Source of the DNA: Syntrophobacteraceae bacterium
Lineage (GTDB): Bacteria > Desulfobacterota > Syntrophobacteria > Syntrophobacterales > Syntrophobacteraceae
Direction of reading: 5' to 3'
NCBI GenBank assembly: GCA_013314815.1
Contig: JABUEY010000014.1
Coordinates: 1-45,674 of the forward strand
DNA length: 45,674 nucleotides
Part shown: piece after piece, positions 41,797 through 45,674 of the stretch
How positions within the stretch are numbered: position 1 is the stretch's first letter
Layout of the letters: each line of letters starts with the position of its first letter
The notes under the pieces: generated by a model
The model's database searches: none
Seen by the model: only the letters and a program-made list of their open reading frames with translations
What the model was told of the DNA's origin: nothing
Made by a program: the position numbers and the translations under genes

Positions 41797-44160
41797 ATGT
41801 TCCGAGTGTTTACACCTTTCTTGTCTTACCCCTGCACCAGTCGAAAACGGATCGAAATCCTCGTCGTGGGAAAGAAGCGGACTGCAGCAGCGGCAATCCT
41901 GCTGTGCATCCTGTTATGCCTGCCTCCTGCCGTTGCGGCGCAGCAAAGCCGGGACAGTGTTTTGAAGGCTCCTTCCATGACAACAGACGACTCCACCGTC
42001 GAGGGGAAGAAGACGGAGAGTGAAGACAGGAAGGACATCTACCTGGAAGAGATCGTCGTCACGGCCACCCGGTCGGAGAAAACGCTTTCGGAAGTCCCGG
42101 CGGCCGTTTCCGTCGTCACCAGGGAGGATATCGAGAACCGAAACGTACAGAACGTCGACAGTGCCCTGAATATGGTTCCGGGACTTTTCGACAAGCGGGC
42201 CAAGCCGCTGGACACGACGGCAAGGGTCGTATTGAGGGGGATTCCGGAGCAGAAGAGGACCCTCGTGATGCTCGACGGGCAGGCTTTGAACGACGGCTAC
42301 ACCGGAGCCGTCAACTGGAACGGCCTCTTCCCCGAAAATGTCGAACGGATCGAAGTGGCCCGCGGCCCCTTCTCGTCCCTTTACGGAGGCAACGCGATGG
42401 GGGGAGTGATCAACATCATCACCCGGATGCCGGAAAAGAGGGAGTTCACTCTCAACGCAGGCTATGGCAGCGACAATACCTATACGACTTATGCATCGTA
42501 TGGAGACAGGCTGTTCAACCGTCTCAGCATATTCGCCTCTTACGGATACGGTTCGAGCGACGGATACGCCACCGACCTGGTGGTCAAGACGCCTTCCACG
42601 CCCGGAGCGGGCACGCCGGTTACGGGAGCCGAACGCACTACGGACACCCAGGGGAACACCGCCTTCCTGATCGGTGACCGGGGCGACAATTCCTGGTGGA
42701 GGGATTCGGCGGCATGCAAGCTTGCCTACGATTTTACCGAGGATTCCAAGGTCTTTTTTTACTTCATGAGGGGGAACTACGACTACGATTACGGGGACCC
42801 TCACACGTACCTGAGAGACGGGAAGGGCAAACCGGTGTGGTCAGGAAGCGTCATTGCGGACAGGATCGACCCCAGCCGCCTCAGCCTTCTCGAATCCAAC
42901 TTTCTCACGGCCGGCGGCGCAAGGACTCAGAACAACTACAACCTTGGCTATGAAACCAGACTGTTCCAGGACACATCCCTGAAAGTGACGTGCGGACTCA
43001 TCGACAACGAAGACAACTGGTACATCACTCCCTCCTCCAGCGCCAATCGAACCGGCGGACCGGGAAAGCTCAATGACACGCCTTCCACGGCCTTCCAGTC
43101 CGACCTGCAGATCTCCATGCCCGTGATGGAAAAACACCTCCTGACTTTCGGAGCCGCCTACCGTTACGACAAGGCCGACACCACGGAATACGACCTCACC
43201 GACTGGACGGACAGGCATTCGAAAGGCGACGTAACCTTCGAATCCTCCGGCAAGGACAATATCTTCTCGTTTTACGCCCAGGCCGAAATCGCTCTCTGGA
43301 GGAACATCACCGGTTACCTGGGAATACGGGGAGACTACTGGGAGACCTACGACGGCATGGTGAATCAGGCGGGCCAGGAAGGATTTCCCCAGCACTATGG
43401 ATCGAGGAACGATTTCGCGGCAAGCCCCAAGGCAGCCCTGGTTTACAGGCCGTTCGAGTGGACCACGCTGAGGGGATCCGTGGGAAGCGCCTTCCGGCCG
43501 CCAAACGTCTACGAACTCTACCGAACCTGGGTCTATTACGGGACCGTTTACGCGGCCAATCCGTCTCTCGACCCTGAAAGGAGCGTTTCCTGGGACCTGG
43601 GCCTGGAACAGAGGTTTGGAGAGAACAGCACCCTGAGAGCCTCCTATTTTGAAAACTACCTGAAAGATCTCATCTACCGACAGGATGTCACCTCGACCTA
43701 CAAGGAGCTCATCAACGCAGGAAAAGCGGAGACACGTGGAGTCGAACTGGAAATGGAACACCGGTTTGGAGAATGCTTCAAAGTATTCGGGAACTTTACC
43801 TATACCCTCAGTGAAATGATCGAAAACTCCGCCAAGCCGTCCACCGAAGGCAAGCGACTCACAGGAATTCCCGAACGTATGTACAGCCTGGGCGGGGAAT
43901 TCACGCGAGGCCCCCTGCTGATCACTCTCACCGGGCGATATGCAGACAAGCAGTACAACAACGACGAAAACCTCGATGTCGTCTCCGGAGTCTACGGTTC
44001 CTACGATTCCTACTTTATAGCAGATTTCTTCATCCGGTATCGCATCACCGGCTGGTCGGCCCTGGTGTTCGCGGTGGACAACCTTTTCGACGAGAAATAC
44101 TACAGCTATTACAGGGCGCCCGGAAGAAAGTTCTTCGGGGGCGTCTCACTGAAGTTCTGA
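41797..44160 (+). CDS. TonB-dependent outer-membrane receptor
   Basis: A 787-aa receptor of about normal length. After an N-terminal signal region (TAAAAILLCILLCLPPAVAA) comes a TonB box-like LEEIVVTATRSEKTLSEVPA, the plug domain (VTREDIENRNVQNVDSALNM, RVVLRGIPEQKRTLVMLDGQ, VERIEVARGPFSSLYGGNAM) and a 22-strand barrel ending in Phe (GGVSLKF). The plug resembles the BtuB/iron-chelate group, but the substrate cannot be deduced. ATG 41797 lies 9 nt after AAGGAAGG; ATG 41788 would abut that site. The stop codon overlaps the start of the binding-protein gene. Confidence 0.93.
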   Translation: MFRVFTPFLSYPCTSRKRIEILVVGKKRTAAAAILLCILLCLPPAVAAQQSRDSVLKAPSMTTDDSTVEGKKTESEDRKDIYLEEIVVTATRSEKTLSEVPAAVSVVTREDIENRNVQNVDSALNMVPGLFDKRAKPLDTTARVVLRGIPEQKRTLVMLDGQALNDGYTGAVNWNGLFPENVERIEVARGPFSSLYGGNAMGGVINIITRMPEKREFTLNAGYGSDNTYTTYASYGDRLFNRLSIFASYGYGSSDGYATDLVVKTPSTPGAGTPVTGAERTTDTQGNTAFLIGDRGDNSWWRDSAACKLAYDFTEDSKVFFYFMRGNYDYDYGDPHTYLRDGKGKPVWSGSVIADRIDPSRLSLLESNFLTAGGARTQNNYNLGYETRLFQDTSLKVTCGLIDNEDNWYITPSSSANRTGGPGKLNDTPSTAFQSDLQISMPVMEKHLLTFGAAYRYDKADTTEYDLTDWTDRHSKGDVTFESSGKDNIFSFYAQAEIALWRNITGYLGIRGDYWETYDGMVNQAGQEGFPQHYGSRNDFAASPKAALVYRPFEWTTLRGSVGSAFRPPNVYELYRTWVYYGTVYAANPSLDPERSVSWDLGLEQRFGENSTLRASYFENYLKDLIYRQDVTSTYKELINAGKAETRGVELEMEHRFGECFKVFGNFTYTLSEMIENSAKPSTEGKRLTGIPERMYSLGGEFTRGPLLITLTGRYADKQYNNDENLDVVSGVYGSYDSYFIADFFIRYRITGWSALVFAVDNLFDEKYYSYYRAPGRKFFGGVSLKF

Positions 44161-45149
44161 TGATGAGAAGACGCTTCGCAGCTGCAATCCTGATCACTGG
44201 CCTGGCAGGCATGCTGTCCGCCCTGCCCTGTTTCTCCTTTACCGTCATGGACAAGACAGGGAAGGAAGTGGAGATATCTCCACCCGTAGGAAGAGTCATC
44301 CTTCTGTCCCTCTATGAACTCATCCCCGTTTTGGACCTCTGGGACCGCGTCGTGGGAATCAACCGGTGGGCATTGGACAACGAACTCCTGAAAAGGCACC
44401 CGCAGCTTGCCGGGATTCCCGCGGTGGGAACCGGAGAAGCGGTCAATATCGAAGCGGTCATCGCCCTGGAACCCGAACTGGTGATCACTTGGTCGTATAA
44501 GCCGGAAGTCGCTGAATTCCTCTCGAGGAAAGGCTTGAAGACCCTATCCGTCTATCCCGAGAGCCTCGACGAACTCTACCGGGCCATCGAGATGTGCGGC
44601 GTGATTTTTCACGTGGAGGACCGGGCCCGGGAAGTCGAACGACTCATGAAGGAGATGTTCGAAAGCGTTCGTTCGAAGGTTTCGGCCATCCCCGAAGAAG
44701 CGAGGCGCAGGGTCCTGTGGATCTGGCAGAAACCGACCAGGGTCTCCGGAAGCATCGGCATCCAGCATGAACTGATCGTCATGACGGGAGGAATCAATCC
44801 CGCCTCGCATCTCCATTCGAAACATCCGGAAGTCTCGCCGGAATGGATTCTCATGTGGGATCCGGAGGTGATCTTTATCTGGGGAAACGCCAGGTACGGG
44901 CCTGAGAGCATTTTGAACAATCCGCAATGGAAGGCGGTGAGAGCCGTGAAGGATCGCAGGGTCTACAAGGCTCCCTCCTGGTCCACCTGGTCTCCGTCCA
45001 TCGGCCTGCTCGCCCTCTGGATGGCCATGAAAACCTACCCGGAGGTCTTCGATGCCGCGTCGCAGCTCAAGGGCGCCCGGCAGTATCACCAGGCGTGCTT
45101 CGGGATCCCGCTGGACGAGGCAGTGTTTCACGAGGAGGTCAAACCTTGA
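44160..45149 (+). CDS. Periplasmic iron-chelate/cobamide binding protein (cluster A-II/BtuF-FhuD type)
   Basis: A 329-aa type III substrate-binding protein with a signal peptide (MMRRRFAAAILITGLAGML, cleavage near CFS). It has the two-lobed helical-backbone pattern of FhuD/BtuF: RVILLSLYELIPVLDLWDRV, LEPELVITWSYKPEV and WILMWDPEVIFIWGNARY, then RAVKDRRVYKAPSW near the end. The start overlaps the receptor stop codon (TGATG), so the genes are coupled. It delivers ligand to the permease encoded next. Lacking a lipobox, it is probably soluble in the periplasm. Confidence 0.9.
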   Translation: MMRRRFAAAILITGLAGMLSALPCFSFTVMDKTGKEVEISPPVGRVILLSLYELIPVLDLWDRVVGINRWALDNELLKRHPQLAGIPAVGTGEAVNIEAVIALEPELVITWSYKPEVAEFLSRKGLKTLSVYPESLDELYRAIEMCGVIFHVEDRAREVERLMKEMFESVRSKVSAIPEEARRRVLWIWQKPTRVSGSIGIQHELIVMTGGINPASHLHSKHPEVSPEWILMWDPEVIFIWGNARYGPESILNNPQWKAVRAVKDRRVYKAPSWSTWSPSIGLLALWMAMKTYPEVFDAASQLKGARQYHQACFGIPLDEAVFHEEVKP

Positions 45150-45674
45150 GAAAGGCCGCCCTGCCCTTCCTGATCGCCGTTTCCCCCCTGGTTGTGGGAG
45201 GTATGTCGCTCTTCTGGGGAGCCTACAGTGTGTCTCCGCCCCAGGTAGCCCGCGTCATCCTTTCCAGGCTCTTCTTCTTCGATGCCGCATCCGCGGCGGA
45301 ACTGTCCATCGTGTGGGATATCAGGCTCCCCAGGATCATCCTTTCCGCCCTGGTGGGAGGGACACTCGCAGCGGCAGGAGTCACCTTCCAGGGCATATTC
45401 CGCAACCCCCTGGTGGATCCCTTCATCCTCGGGTTGTCCGCCGGAGCAGCCTTCGGGTGCGCTCTCTCCACGGCCCTGGTGCCCTCCCTTCCGGTCCAGG
45501 TCGCCGCTTTTGCCTTCAGCCTGGCGGCATCCTTCGTCACCTACAGCTTGGCAAAAAGCCAGGGGCAGGTGTCGAGACTCCCCCTCGTTCTGTCGGGAGT
45601 CGTGGTTTCCGCCTTCTTCACCGCACTCGTGTCGATCCTCAAGTTTCTCGTCGACCCGCACAAGCTGGCCAGCA
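45146..45674 (+). CDS. FecCD-type ABC permease (3' truncated by window)
   Basis: The first 176 residues of an inner-membrane permease of the BtuC/FecD family. Start TTG 45146 overlaps the previous stop (TTGA), and GAGGAGG lies 7 nt upstream, so coupling is tight. The diagnostic block is visible: DIRLPRIILSALVGGTLAAA, GVTFQGIFRNPLVDPFILGL, and SGVVVSAFFTALVSI later. Several membrane helices follow one another. The ATP-binding subunit is expected downstream beyond the window. Confidence 0.93.
   Translation, partial: MRKAALPFLIAVSPLVVGGMSLFWGAYSVSPPQVARVILSRLFFFDAASAAELSIVWDIRLPRIILSALVGGTLAAAGVTFQGIFRNPLVDPFILGLSAGAAFGCALSTALVPSLPVQVAAFAFSLAASFVTYSLAKSQGQVSRLPLVLSGVVVSAFFTALVSILKFLVDPHKLAS

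Overview
The window is a GC-rich bacterial chromosome segment. Several features point to a Gram-negative anaerobe of the former Deltaproteobacteria, in the Syntrophobacter/Desulfo-type range: a late anaerobic-style cobalamin pathway (CbiA, CobQ, CbiB, CobD), FeoAB, a TonB system, an RCKP-type mini-rubredoxin, a hopanoid-cyclase remnant and many delta-type hypothetical proteins. This placement is inferred from gene content and protein style; no rRNA or tRNA gene is visible to confirm it.

Layout. 1-6217 (+): the 3' end of a RecB-like nuclease/helicase gene runs directly into cbiA, cobQ, cbiB and cobD, which amidate the corrin ring and make and attach the aminopropanol arm. 6202-10285 (-): a small cytoplasmic protein, an inositol-1-phosphate synthase, an O6-alkylguanine methyltransferase, a metallo-beta-lactamase hydrolase and a solitary phosphonoacetaldehyde hydrolase. 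10638-12137 (+): a PrmA-like methyltransferase and a small conserved protein, closed by a strong intrinsic terminator. 12138-16890 is a decayed accessory region: short tandem repeats, a small secreted protein, remnants of a squalene-hopene cyclase and its adjoining TetR regulator, and a DUF2325 protein with a Cys-rich partner. 16891-19754 (+): feoA, a feoB carrying three separate lesions, and a Cys-tailed protein.

19986-21786 (-): an ASCH-domain gene translationally coupled to an unknown gene that carries an in-frame repeat array, then a cold-shock protein. 22120-22605 (+) is a hotdog thioesterase. 22818-27654 (-) is a cluster of two sugar-transferase genes (one an odd, apparently degenerate nucleotidyltransferase/transferase fusion), a proline iminopeptidase-like hydrolase and a secreted protein. 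28297-34153 (-) is dominated by exported or membrane proteins: a mini-rubredoxin, NlpC/P60-SH3, NHL-like propeller, glycine-zipper lipoprotein, DUF6544-like, YgjP-like metalloprotease, a small secreted protein and DUF3592.

34692-38280 (+): glycogen phosphorylase followed by an anti-anti-sigma/anti-sigma pair with its own promoter. 38520-40157 (-): a large kinase-fold protein resembling SidJ-related pseudokinases. 40706-45674 (+): a TonB operon (TonB, outer-membrane receptor, periplasmic binding protein, FecCD-type permease) for iron-chelate or cobamide uptake, preceded by a long leader ending in a strong terminator hairpin. Cobamide synthesis at one end and TonB uptake at the other are suggestive, but the receptor's substrate cannot be read from the sequence.

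The main points for a second look are the attenuated tonB leader, the degenerate sugar-transferase fusion, the pseudokinase, the triple-lesion feoB, the collapsed TetR/hopene-cyclase locus, and a 17/18-bp tandem-repeat family found at two sites, one of them inside a coding frame.
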